Virus record (IMG/VR): IMGVR_UViG_3300048573_000244
Location: 1-39,568 of that record
DNA from: a virus
Reading direction: 5' to 3' (one strand)
Length of the DNA: 39,568 nucleotides
Shown here: positions 31,898-37,473 of the stretch, in pieces
Layout of the letters: the number at the start of each line of letters is the position of its first letter
Numbering within the stretch: position 1 is the first letter of the stretch
Notes under the pieces: model-generated
Seen by the model: the letters and a program-made list of their open reading frames with translations, nothing else
The model's database searches: none
Told to the model about the DNA's origin: nothing
Position numbers and translations under genes: made by a program

Positions 31898-32082
31898 GTC
31901 TGTTCACCTGTAAGAGTTGTGTTGCGCAGGTCGTCGGCTGCAAGTTTCCAAACCTTTGCGCGCGTTTCGCAATCCTCTTTGCCACGCTTGGTAGTTTGAA
32001 ACCTCTTTTTCGCCCGCTCATTGCTGGCGTAAAGTTCAAACGCCTTGGCAATGTCTTCCAAGCTTGCTGCGGTGTATTTCAT
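31894..32082 (-). CDS. Small helical protein, unknown
   Basis: The 62-residue protein (MKYTAASLEDIAKAFELYAS) has two charged helices with a basic patch (NERAKKRFQTTKRGKEDCET). It overlaps both neighbours by four bases. Not recognised. Confidence 0.6.
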   Translation of the reverse strand: MKYTAASLEDIAKAFELYASNERAKKRFQTTKRGKEDCETRAKVWKLAADDLRNTTLTGEQT

Positions 32083-32393
32083 GCTTCACCTGTCGCGCTG
32101 GCGATTGCTTGGTCAGCGTCCGCGATGATCTGGTTTACGTCCGCGTCAAGGTTGCCATATTTCAGGCGAACAAGTGCGAGCGTGACTTGCAAAGTCGCTA
32201 GCAATGCGGGCGCGGATGCGAAAAGCTGAGCGTGAGCCTTTGCGGCTTCATCGCAGCCAATTCCGTCACCGAATATGCCAGCGACTAGGTTGCGCCCGCC
32301 GTGCGAAGCAACCGCGTATGGCTGTGAATAATTGCGGGCCATGTTGCCAGTCGGTCCCCAGGCAAAAGGCGTTCCCGGTACAGGCGCGCTCAT
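32079..32393 (-). CDS. Conserved-type phage hypothetical
   Basis: The 104-residue protein contains AAKAHAQLFASAPALLATLQ, a motif that I know from many short phage hypotheticals, preceded by a Gly-rich N-terminus (PFAWGPTGNMARNYSQPYAV). Function unknown. The ATG at 32393 is used; a TTG two codons upstream is possible. Confidence 0.62.
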   Translation of the reverse strand: MSAPVPGTPFAWGPTGNMARNYSQPYAVASHGGRNLVAGIFGDGIGCDEAAKAHAQLFASAPALLATLQVTLALVRLKYGNLDADVNQIIADADQAIASATGEA

Positions 32394-32395
32394 GC

Positions 32396-32659
32396 TCAAT
32401 TACTCCCAAATGAAGGGCTATCGGGATGATGCGCGCCAAAGCTAACCCCGTCGGTGCGATTATATTCGGCAGCAGCCTCAAGATTGCGCCATGCGTCTGA
32501 CAACGCCAGATCGACCGGCTCAAGACTGTCAATAAAATCATCGGAGCGGGACAGGTTCAAACCGCCGCCTTGTGCAATATCACTCAGCACGGACATTTGA
32601 TCACGCATTGTGAAGTTGTTGCCGTACTGTGCGCGGATTGTTTCGAGTGCGGTTGGCAT
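32396..32659 (-). CDS. First gene of the leftward early operon, unknown
   Basis: The 87-residue protein (MPTALETIRAQYGNNFTMRD) is acidic and helical. AAGGAGATGAGCA precedes the ATG at 32659, the strongest ribosome site of the operon. As the first gene behind the early promoter it should be made at once after infection. No family recognised. Confidence 0.65.
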   Translation of the reverse strand: MPTALETIRAQYGNNFTMRDQMSVLSDIAQGGGLNLSRSDDFIDSLEPVDLALSDAWRNLEAAAEYNRTDGVSFGAHHPDSPSFGSN

Positions 32660-32683
32660 TGCTCATCTCCTTTTGTTGCCCCG

Positions 32684-32711
32684 ACAATACGCCTATCGCT
32701 GCGGCGGTCAA
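32684..32711 (-). promoter_or_regulatory. Leftward early promoter (candidate)
   Basis: On the minus strand TTGACC (32711-32706) and TATTGT (32689-32684) are 16 bases apart, and the first leftward start codon is at 32659. The -35 differs from consensus at one base. The position is right for the promoter of the whole leftward operon. Confidence 0.55.
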
Positions 32712-32756
32712 GCACTAATTTGCAGCGTGCGCGCATTTATTCGCTTGACGACCGCA
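32700..32756. promoter_or_regulatory. Mirrored arms in the divergent control region
   Basis: TGCGGCGGTCAAGC at 32700-32713 and GCTTGACGACCGCA at 32743-32756 are inverted copies matching at 13 of 14 bases. Each covers the -35 box of one early promoter. The 29 bases between them include AATTTGCAGCGTGCGCGCAT, an imperfect palindrome. A regulator bound to the arms would act on both promoters. Confidence 0.5.
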
Positions 32757-32772
32757 AAATAGCCTATAGAAG
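32745..32772 (+). promoter_or_regulatory. Rightward early promoter (candidate)
   Basis: TTGACG at 32745-32750 is followed after 16 bases by TAGAAG (32767-32772); TATAGA at 32765 is an alternative -10. The start codon of the HTH gene is at 32780, so the leader would be very short. Confidence 0.5.
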
Positions 32773-32779
32773 AACGGGT

Positions 32780-32974
32780 ATGGAAAAAACGGAACGCCTC
32801 AAAATACTGGAAGCCCGCGCATTTGACGCCGGTTTATCCATGAAAGAAATCTGCAAGCGCGCGGGGGTGGCACAGTCAACCGTATCGCGCTGGCGGGCCA
32901 ACCCGGACGCAATGACGGGCGGGCCATATCGCAGGCTGATGGCCGCAATCGAAGCTGAAGGGGCATCGCAATGA
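32780..32974 (+). CDS. HTH regulator of the divergent region (Cro-size)
   Basis: The 64-residue protein has one helix-turn-helix (LSMKEICKRAGVAQSTVSRW, residues about 19-38) with a short N-terminal arm. Its gene starts right behind the rightward promoter, the position of cro in lambdoid phages. It probably binds the mirrored sites at 32700-32756. No CI-type partner lies on the other side, where the first leftward gene is an unknown acidic protein. Confidence 0.75.
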   Translation: MEKTERLKILEARAFDAGLSMKEICKRAGVAQSTVSRWRANPDAMTGGPYRRLMAAIEAEGASQ

Positions 32975-33165
32975 CGGAAAATCAAAAGAAGGCGCTGGCC
33001 AATAGCTATTCAAAGCATGACGGCGGGCGCTTGTATTTAGGCAAATGCAGCGCAGTAGACGTTCGCGCTCTAAATGAGGCTGGTTATGTCGCTTATCATG
33101 ACCACCCCACCCTCTTGACGAAAAAGGGACTGCGCGCGCTGGCCGAATTGGGGGCACCACAATGA
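32971..33165 (+). CDS. Small early protein, unknown
   Basis: The 64-residue protein (MTENQKKALANSYSKHDGGR) has a winged-helix look: helix, short turn, then YVAYHDHPTLLTKKGLRALA. It starts in a four-base overlap. It may be a small DNA-binding protein; not recognised. Confidence 0.55.
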   Translation: MTENQKKALANSYSKHDGGRLYLGKCSAVDVRALNEAGYVAYHDHPTLLTKKGLRALAELGAPQ

Positions 33166-33395
33166 AACTAACCCCCGAGCAAATCGTTGACGGCTGGATT
33201 GCGCATGATGGCGGGGGGTGCCCTGTCGCAGAATGCGTATCTATCTACTGCATGTTGCGGTGCGGCATTATAGGCTGGGCTATGCGCCATGCGTCGGCTT
33301 GGGAATGGGACTTCCGGCCCATGATTAGCGGCAGGATGATTATCGAGAGACCGACCGACATCATCGCATACAAGCCGGAGCAAGCCCATGACTGA
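33162..33395 (+). CDS. Small Cys-rich early protein
   Basis: The 77-residue protein begins MKLTPEQIVDGWIAHDGGGC and contains CPVAECVSIYCMLRCG, a cluster of Cys. The rest is helical with Trp residues. Many phage proteins share a pattern of GWIAHDGGGCPV followed by a basic loop. Function unknown. Confidence 0.6.
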   Translation: MKLTPEQIVDGWIAHDGGGCPVAECVSIYCMLRCGIIGWAMRHASAWEWDFRPMISGRMIIERPTDIIAYKPEQAHD

Positions 33396-33555
33396 CCCCG
33401 TATTCACAACCCGCGCCGATCTGGAAAAGTGGGTTGTCAATGGTTGCGTGGGTGCCGCTGGCCTAGATAAATCGCATCGCGAGGGTATGTATGAGTACAT
33501 TACCCGCGTGCTCATTGCCCATTCACACCTGTCATCTGAAGGGGAAGCCCCATGA
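33388..33555 (+). CDS. 55-residue protein
   Basis: The frame starts with ATGACTGACCCC in an overlap with the preceding gene and ends in an ATGA overlap. The product (MTDPVFTTRADLEKWVVNGC) is helical and acidic at the end. The start region is repeated almost exactly at the next gene. Confidence 0.55.
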   Translation: MTDPVFTTRADLEKWVVNGCVGAAGLDKSHREGMYEYITRVLIAHSHLSSEGEAP

Positions 33556-33662
33556 CTGACCCTATGGCCGATCTAATCCGCGACAGCCGCGTGATTGAAA
33601 GTATGAGGCACCTTGACCAGCTGCGTAAACGGACGTTCTGGCAATGGCTGTTCGGGCTATGA
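33552..33662 (+). CDS. 36-residue protein
   Basis: The frame starts ATGACTGACCCT and overlaps both neighbours. The product is helical with an aromatic C-terminus (RKRTFWQWLFGL) that could touch a membrane. Its first four residues equal those of the preceding protein. Confidence 0.5.
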   Translation: MTDPMADLIRDSRVIESMRHLDQLRKRTFWQWLFGL

Positions 33663-33913
33663 CGCAGCGTCAACTAGACCTACTGCGGTTCATCACGGGC
33701 TATCAGGAAACGTATGGCGGATGGCCGCGCTATTGCGATATGGCGAAAGTTGTTGGCAAAGGCCATATCGCAGACGCACTACGGGAGCTAGAGAGGCGCG
33801 GTTATATAAGCCGCAGAGGTCACACTCGCCAACGCACAATCGAAGTCCTGCGCCCCGTGCCAATCCCCCGCGATCCGGCTGGGGAGCCATTGTATTTCGT
33901 GAGGGTGAAATGA
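33659..33913 (+). CDS. LexA-type winged-helix DNA-binding protein
   Basis: The 84-residue protein matches the LexA N-terminal domain: MTQRQLDLLRFITGYQETYG, then GHIADALRELERRGYISRRG and a basic wing. It lacks the LexA/CI protease domain, so it cannot be a RecA-cleavable repressor. It could compete with host LexA or read operator sites of its own. The ATG at 33659 overlaps the preceding stop; a longer frame begins at 33644. Confidence 0.75.
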   Translation: MTQRQLDLLRFITGYQETYGGWPRYCDMAKVVGKGHIADALRELERRGYISRRGHTRQRTIEVLRPVPIPRDPAGEPLYFVRVK

Positions 33914-33999
33914 CAGCAACAAAAATTACAGTATGCACCCTAGCATTTATCGGGGTGCTGGTTTGGATGATTTTACTAGCGTGGAGGATGGAACGGTGA
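33910..33999 (+). CDS. 29-residue membrane peptide
   Basis: The frame starts in an overlap with the preceding stop. It encodes one hydrophobic helix (TVCTLAFIGVLVWMILLAW) and a basic end (RMER). GAGGGTGA lies just before it. Function unknown. Confidence 0.6.
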   Translation: MTATKITVCTLAFIGVLVWMILLAWRMER

Positions 34000-34205
34000 T
34001 TGACGACAGCGCCCCCGGATCATGGGCCGCAGCCCTGCCCTACGTACACTTCCCCGTGTCCGATTACAGCCCGTTTGAACGCGATCTGGACCGCAGGCTT
34101 GCCGCACGTAAGGTCGCACACGCAAAGGCGTCCAGATCGGCAAAACTGGGGCATTCAACCCGCTGGCAACGTGCCGGTGCAAAGGCAAGGGCGATGTTTC
34201 AATGA
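33996..34205 (+). CDS. Small basic protein, GTG start
   Basis: The 69-residue protein reads VIDDSAPGSWAAALPYVHFP and then DLDRRLAARKVAHAKASRSA, with a strongly basic C-terminus. The GTG at 33996 overlaps the previous stop and has GGAGG upstream. It may bind nucleic acid; unknown. Confidence 0.6.
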   Translation: MIDDSAPGSWAAALPYVHFPVSDYSPFERDLDRRLAARKVAHAKASRSAKLGHSTRWQRAGAKARAMFQ

Positions 34206-34363
34206 CTGAATTATGGGGACAGGGCGGGATAGTCCGTTTGCCGGTTGACTTCGCGCAAGTCGCAAGGTCGCTGGATATGCACGCGGACAAGATCGCCATT
34301 CATTATCAGACCACAATCCAGACTGCACGGAATTGGCTGGATATGCCAAAGGTGCCCAAATGA
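34202..34363 (+). CDS. 53-residue protein
   Basis: The frame overlaps both neighbours by four bases. The product (MTELWGQGGIVRLPVDFAQV) has a helix rich in Ala and basic residues after a short beta-like start. Function unknown. Confidence 0.55.
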   Translation: MTELWGQGGIVRLPVDFAQVARSLDMHADKIAIHYQTTIQTARNWLDMPKVPK

Positions 34364-34557
34364 GTACGCCATGGAGGCCCCGACCAAGCGGTGCGACTGC
34401 GAAAGCTGACCAGCTTGCGAAGTCCGGCTTAGGCGTTGGCAGCATCTACCGCATGGTCAAATATGAGTTCGGCCATACTCCAAGTCTGGCGCATATTGAA
34501 AAGTTGGTTGCCGCTGAAAAGGTGAAGCGGGACAGGCTTAGAAAGCGTTACGCATGA
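34360..34557 (+). CDS. Small HTH-like protein
   Basis: The 65-residue protein contains ADQLAKSGLGVGSIYRMVKY and PSLAHIEKLVAAEKVKRDRL, a helix-turn-helix-like core with a basic C-terminal helix. It directly precedes the RusA gene and overlaps it. A DNA-binding role is likely from composition but not proven. Confidence 0.55.
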   Translation: MSTPWRPRPSGATAKADQLAKSGLGVGSIYRMVKYEFGHTPSLAHIEKLVAAEKVKRDRLRKRYA

Positions 34558-34886
34558 TAACGTTGCCCTTCCCCCCTTCGATTTTGTCGGGCCACAATAC
34601 TGGCCACTGGAAAGCCAAATCCGGCACGGTGGCACAACACCGCGAATGGGCCAAGCTGGCGACACTGGCGGCTAAGTGGCAGGTTCCCCCAAGGGGCGAC
34701 ATTGTGATTTACATCACGTTTTACCCTGCTGATAATCGGGGAGACCGCATGAACTTTCCCAACCGGATCAAGCCGCAGATTGACGGCATTGCCGAGGCCT
34801 TGGGCATAAATGACAAGCGGTTTCTGCCAAGCTTTCACTTCGGGCCGGTCGCGTTTCCGGGAAGGATCGAATATGCCATCGCGTGA
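34554..34886 (+). CDS. rusA: RusA-family Holliday junction resolvase
   Basis: The 110-residue protein would cut four-way junctions made during recombination and replication. It has the RusA pattern: LPFPPSILSGHNTGHW at the start, then DRMNFPNRIKPQID at residues 64-77 and GINDKRF near 85-90. D64, D77 and D87 fit the three metal-binding aspartates, and K73 the conserved lysine. It lies just upstream of the replication protein and complements SSB and the annealing protein of the leftward operon. Confidence 0.85.
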   Translation: MITLPFPPSILSGHNTGHWKAKSGTVAQHREWAKLATLAAKWQVPPRGDIVIYITFYPADNRGDRMNFPNRIKPQIDGIAEALGINDKRFLPSFHFGPVAFPGRIEYAIA

Positions 34887-35088
34887 ACTATCAATCCAAG
34901 CGCAATCGAAGCGTGCCAGCGAAATTGAGGCCATCGCAAAGGCTAGGCGATTGACGGCTGACGAGCTGGCGGAATACGATAGCTTGGCGCACCGTAGCTA
35001 CATGCGGAATTGGCGTATGCAGCGCGATGAAGCGAACGGGCGGAACAAATACAATTCGTCATGGAGACGGCCTTGTGACGCCGTTTGA
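34873..35088 (+). CDS. Small basic protein, unknown
   Basis: The 71-residue protein (MPSRELSIQAQSKRASEIEA) is highly charged and helical, ending in a basic tail. It overlaps RusA and the replication gene. It could be a small accessory of the replication initiator; no motif is visible. Confidence 0.55.
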   Translation: MPSRELSIQAQSKRASEIEAIAKARRLTADELAEYDSLAHRSYMRNWRMQRDEANGRNKYNSSWRRPCDAV

Positions 35089-35656
35089 CCCCCGGTTGCC
35101 GATCATCGCCCGCGCCGCCAAGGTCAAGACGTGTCACGCCTTTCATTGCTGGCACGCAATGCGTGATATGCAGCCGTTTCACATAGCGGCCTTTGCTGCG
35201 TTTGCAGGTCTGGAGGAACGTCACGTAACGGCCATCATGGCGGCAATCCAAATTCACGCCCCATTGACGGCCAAGCGCGCCAGCGTGGCCCGTGGTACCC
35301 GTTTGCCGCATGACTGGACTATCCCGGACGACTGGATAGAGTGGGCGACAATCCAGCGCCGATGGTACCCGGCGGACTGTGAGGCCGAGAGCCTGCTATT
35401 CGCGAACTACTGGCAGGCAAAGTCCGGCCAAGGCGCAACAAAGCTGGACTGGTTTAAGACTTGGCAGAATTGGGCGCGCAATTCACACCGTCCAGACGGC
35501 ACCTATGCCAAATCCACATCGGCCCCGGTTGACTTTGCCGAACAAACGCGGCGCACCGCCGATCTTTATGACCGCATGGGCCGGACTGTCGAAGCCGCTG
35601 AATTGCGCGCGAGCATTGATAGCAATGTGGTGCCGATCACGCGGGCTGCGGGTTGA
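35075..35656 (+). CDS. Replication protein, DnaT / lambda O-like
   Basis: The 193-residue protein has an N-terminal winged-helix-like part (MQPFHIAAFAAFAGLEERHV, a MarR/HTH-type segment). Its C-terminal domain contains LPHDWTIPDDWIEWA, then FANYWQAKSGQGATKLDWFK and TWQNWARNS. The W-x-x-YW...K.DW...W.NW pattern marks the C-terminus of DnaT and phage replisome organisers, which load the host DnaB helicase. The GTG at 35075 follows GGAGA by eight bases and overlaps the preceding gene. No helicase or polymerase gene accompanies it. Confidence 0.75.
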   Translation: MTPFDPRLPIIARAAKVKTCHAFHCWHAMRDMQPFHIAAFAAFAGLEERHVTAIMAAIQIHAPLTAKRASVARGTRLPHDWTIPDDWIEWATIQRRWYPADCEAESLLFANYWQAKSGQGATKLDWFKTWQNWARNSHRPDGTYAKSTSAPVDFAEQTRRTADLYDRMGRTVEAAELRASIDSNVVPITRAAG

Positions 35657-35681
35657 CATTATCAGACAATGGCAGCATAGG
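35653..35681 (+). promoter_or_regulatory. Possible promoter of the tRNA block
   Basis: A perfect TTGACA (35653-35658) overlaps the replication-gene stop, and CATAGG lies 17 bases downstream. About 85 bases without a convincing gene lead from here to the first tRNA. The -10 box is weak. Confidence 0.4.
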
Positions 35682-35765
35682 GGCGGCATGAACCGTTTCA
35701 CTCTACAACAGCGACCGCAACCTAGCCTCCGACATTGAGGCGCGTTGCAAGACTGCGCCCACTTT

Positions 35766-35841
35766 CTGGGAGTAGTTCAGTTGGTAGAATGGGGGCTTTG
35801 GAAGCTTCAGGTCGCTGGTTCGAGTCCAGTCTCCCAGACCA
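35766..35841 (+). tRNA. tRNA-Pro (anticodon UGG)
   Basis: Acceptor CTGGGAG pairs with CTCCCAG. The D arm is GTTC/GAAT, and the anticodon stem GGGGC/GCTTC holds the loop TTTGGAA with anticodon TGG. The T arm is GCTGG/CCAGT around TTCGAGT. CCA is encoded. It decodes CCA and, by wobble, other CCN codons. Confidence 0.92.
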
Positions 35842-35847
35842 TATTCC

Positions 35848-35924
35848 GGCCTTGTAGCCCAACTGGCAGAGGCAACGAGCTTAGACCTCGTTCAGTGTCA
35901 GTTCGAATCTGACCAAGGCCACCA
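35848..35924 (+). tRNA. tRNA-Leu (anticodon UAG), short variable arm
   Basis: Acceptor GGCCTTG pairs with CAAGGCC. The anticodon stem ACGAG/CTCGT holds CTTAGAC, anticodon TAG (codon CUA). The T arm is GTCAG/CTGAC around TTCGAAT, and CCA is encoded. The D stem has only three pairs (GCC/GGC). The variable loop is just five bases (TCAGT), whereas cellular leucine tRNAs carry a long variable arm. Charging with leucine is therefore an assumption from the anticodon. Confidence 0.85.
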
Positions 35925-35925
35925 T

Positions 35926-36001
35926 GGTGTTCGTAAGCATAATGTAATGTTACCGGCCTGTGAAGCTGGGTATGCGGGTTCAAGTCCCGTCGATCACCCC
36001 A
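35926..36001 (+). tRNA. tRNA-His (anticodon GUG)
   Basis: The extra G(-1) at 35926 faces discriminator C (35998), the histidine identity pair. Acceptor GTGTTCG pairs with CGATCAC except for one T-T mismatch. The anticodon stem CCGGC/GCTGG holds CTGTGAA, anticodon GTG, and the T loop is TTCAAGT. CCA is encoded. Confidence 0.9.
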
Positions 36002-36002
36002 T

Positions 36003-36076
36003 TTCCCCGTCGTCTAACGGTAAGACGCGGCGCTTTGAACGCTGAAATCGTGGTTCGATACCATGCGGGGGAACCA
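36003..36076 (+). tRNA. tRNA-Gln (anticodon UUG)
   Basis: Acceptor TTCCCCG pairs with CGGGGGA (one wobble). The D arm is GTCT/AGAC. The anticodon stem CGGCG/CGCTG holds CTTTGAA, anticodon TTG. The T arm is CGTGG/CCATG around TTCGATA. CCA is encoded at 36074-36076. It decodes CAA. Confidence 0.92.
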
Positions 36077-36078
36077 TC

Positions 36079-36098
36079 ATATAAAGATTTCTTTATAT
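36079..36098 (+). other. AT-rich hairpin after the tRNA block
   Basis: ATATAAAG and CTTTATAT form a perfect 8-bp stem with the loop ATTT, two bases after the CCA of tRNA-Gln. It may be a processing signal for the tRNA precursor. It lacks the GC stem and T run of a terminator. Confidence 0.5.
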
Positions 36099-36109
36099 CC
36101 GAATTTGGG

Positions 36110-36618
36110 GGCTTGCGCTCATTGCGAGTGCGGCGCATAAAGTTTGGGCCGCAACGATGGATAAGATCGCGCGGCCCGACTTGTTTTGCAGAGCCTCTTT
36201 AAGCTCCACAGTCGGCCATTGCAAGCGCGAATTGACTTGGCCGCGCACTTATCCTGAAAATCAAGCCTAGCCGTGCAGAGAGGGGATTGCGTCCCCTGCG
36301 GGTCCGACGCCGCGCATAGTGAACTGGTTAGCGTTGGGATTTGGCCAAAGCCAAGGGTTGAGCGAAAGCGGGAAGCCCGGCCAAGCGGATTGCAGTTGAT
36401 CCGACAAGTAACCCGCAACCCTTGGTGCCTGCATCATCCAAGGGGTCGGTATGCGGCGGACTGGCTCCGAGTAGCATATTTCGACTGGCTCCGCCCCTTG
36501 GCTCTTTGGGTGCAACACGCACTCAAAACCGGGGGGATAGGAGAGCTATGTCGAAATAACAACGAACTTCACCAAGTAGCATAAGGGTTAGGTTATTAGT
36601 TGACTATCCCTTAGGTGA
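36110..36618 (+). ncRNA. Candidate large structured non-coding RNA
   Basis: No convincing gene lies between 36077 and 36633, yet the stretch is packed with exact complementary arms. GGGCCGC 36146 pairs with GCGGCCC 36171; AGGGGA 36281 with TCCCCT 36292; CCAAGGGTTG 36351 with CAACCCTTGG 36416, which encloses CGGG/CCCG (36369/36412) and CGGAT/ATCCG (36386/36399); CCAAGGGG 36438 with CCCCTTGG 36494; TATTTCGAC 36477 with GTCGAAATA 36550; GGGTGC 36508 with GCACTC 36519; and TAAGGG 36582 with CCCTTA 36608. Three stems contain G-U pairs only in the + transcript, which favours that strand. The RNA is probably co-transcribed with the tRNAs. It is not a tmRNA, RNase P RNA or known intron as far as I can tell. 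Confidence 0.45.
36140..36187 (+). terminator. Strong hairpin with T-rich tail, possible terminator
   Basis: AAGT and GGGCCGC (36140-36152) pair with GCGGCCC and ACTT (36171-36182), with a further inner CGAT/ATCG stem. TTGTTTT follows at 36181. This could end the tRNA transcript, or it could be the first domain of the structured RNA. The T run overlaps the lower stem and is interrupted, so termination may be partial. Confidence 0.45.
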
Positions 36619-36633
36619 CATTATGGTTGAGGA

Positions 36634-37065
36634 ATGAAAAAATGCACAAAATGTCAAAGCGAACTTCCGCTAGAAAGCTTTCATAGCAACAGTGCTGCAC
36701 GGAAAACTCTCCGAGCTATTTGCGGACCATGTGAGATTGCAAAGCGCAAGGAATATCGTCAGCGTCGGAAATTAGACCCAGAATTTTCAGATAAAAGTCT
36801 GTATCATAGACAGCGCAAAATCTTAGATGATGCGAAGTCTGTACCATGTATGGATTGCGGAATTTTACATTCGCCGTATATTATGGACTTTGACCATAGG
36901 GACGGCGCAGAAAAGTTGTTCAACGTTTCTTCTGGATTCAAGCGAGCAAAGCACATTGTGCTGGCGGAAATAGCCAAATGTGACATAGTTTGCTCAAACT
37001 GCCATAGATACCGGACATATGAACGGCGTGGCGCAAAGCGAGGGGTTGTTAATGCAGCGCAATGA
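36634..37065 (+). CDS. HNH homing-type endonuclease
   Basis: The 143-residue protein has an N-terminal zinc finger (CTKCQSELPLESFHSN and CGPC) and an HNH core: CMDCGILHSPYIMDFDHRDG, then KCDIVCSNCHRYRTYERRG. DFDH provides the catalytic His, and the CxxC pairs bind zinc. The gene is visibly AT-richer than its neighbours and is the only one in this arm so, which suggests recent arrival. GAGGA touches the ATG without normal spacing. Free-standing HNH nucleases spread by cutting related phages at their own insertion site. Confidence 0.85.
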   Translation: MKKCTKCQSELPLESFHSNSAARKTLRAICGPCEIAKRKEYRQRRKLDPEFSDKSLYHRQRKILDDAKSVPCMDCGILHSPYIMDFDHRDGAEKLFNVSSGFKRAKHIVLAEIAKCDIVCSNCHRYRTYERRGAKRGVVNAAQ

Positions 37066-37204
37066 CTTCCCCGCAACCAAATTCATTTGCGACGTAGCAC
37101 GGTATCAAATGGGCAATCTGACAAAACAGGCAATCCGAGATCGCTGGGCAAAGGGGGAATATCCGGGGGTGAACGCGGAATGGGCTGCGTGGAATATGAA
37201 ATAA
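37052..37204 (+). CDS. 50-residue protein, unknown
   Basis: ATG at 37052 follows AGGGG, overlapping the end of the HNH gene. The product (MQRNDFPATKFICDVARYQM, ending GVNAEWAAWNMK) has a basic helical middle (LTKQAIRDRWAKGEY). An in-frame ATG at 37019 is less likely. Function unknown. Confidence 0.5.
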   Translation: MQRNDFPATKFICDVARYQMGNLTKQAIRDRWAKGEYPGVNAEWAAWNMK

Positions 37205-37227
37205 TTTGCACACCGCGCATTTAGTGT

Positions 37228-37256
37228 TTGACACAATGCAGCCATTGGCCTAGTCA
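37228..37256 (+). promoter_or_regulatory. Possible promoter for the right-end genes
   Basis: TTGACA at 37228-37233 is followed after 17 bases by TAGTCA. The 95-base gap before the next gene is otherwise without a frame. The -35 is perfect and the -10 poor. It would drive the genes from 37300 to 39117. Confidence 0.45.
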
Positions 37257-37299
37257 CAATTATCAGCAAGGGGCAATGCCCGCCAATAGGAGACTGAAA

Positions 37300-37473
37300 A
37301 TGAACGCGATCAAAGCCCGCTTAGAAAGAATGATTTCTTACCGCGATTCTTATGGTGGCATTTCAGTTGCTGAAGCGCGCGCAAGAAATAATGCCGTTAA
37401 GGAATTATGGGCATCTTTGCCTCACCAAACGGACCGCAACAAATATCGCAAAGCTGCGGGGATTGTCACATGA
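37300..37473 (+). CDS. 57-residue basic protein
   Basis: ATG at 37300 follows AGGAGA at seven bases. The product (MNAIKARLERMISYRDSYGG) is basic and helical. It is the first gene after the possible promoter at 37228 and is translated in an ATGA overlap with the next. Not recognised. Confidence 0.62.
   Translation: MNAIKARLERMISYRDSYGGISVAEARARNNAVKELWASLPHQTDRNKYRKAAGIVT

Noticed and set aside
35691-35738. A 15-residue frame between the replication gene and the tRNAs
   Set aside because: It is too short, it has only a weak ribosome site and it lies within the likely leader of the tRNA transcript.
36250-36300. A group I intron core, suggested by GTGCAGAGA, which resembles the P7 strand of tRNA-Leu introns
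   Set aside because: The matching Q/S strands and a split host gene are not visible. All four tRNAs are intact, and no exon halves flank the region.
36300-36370. A fifth tRNA gene, suggested by the D-loop-like AACTGGTTAGC
   Set aside because: No T arm with GGTTCRA and no matching acceptor stem follow. The surrounding stems pair differently.
36461-36493. Direct repeat GACTGGCTCCG (36459 and 36483) as a mobile-element footprint
   Set aside because: The copies take part in the stems of the structured region, and no element lies between them. The shared 11-mer with 27900 on the other strand is within chance for this genome size.
36077-36633. A tmRNA or RNase P RNA
   Set aside because: There is no tRNA-like end with an encoded CCA in this stretch and none of the conserved P RNA strings.
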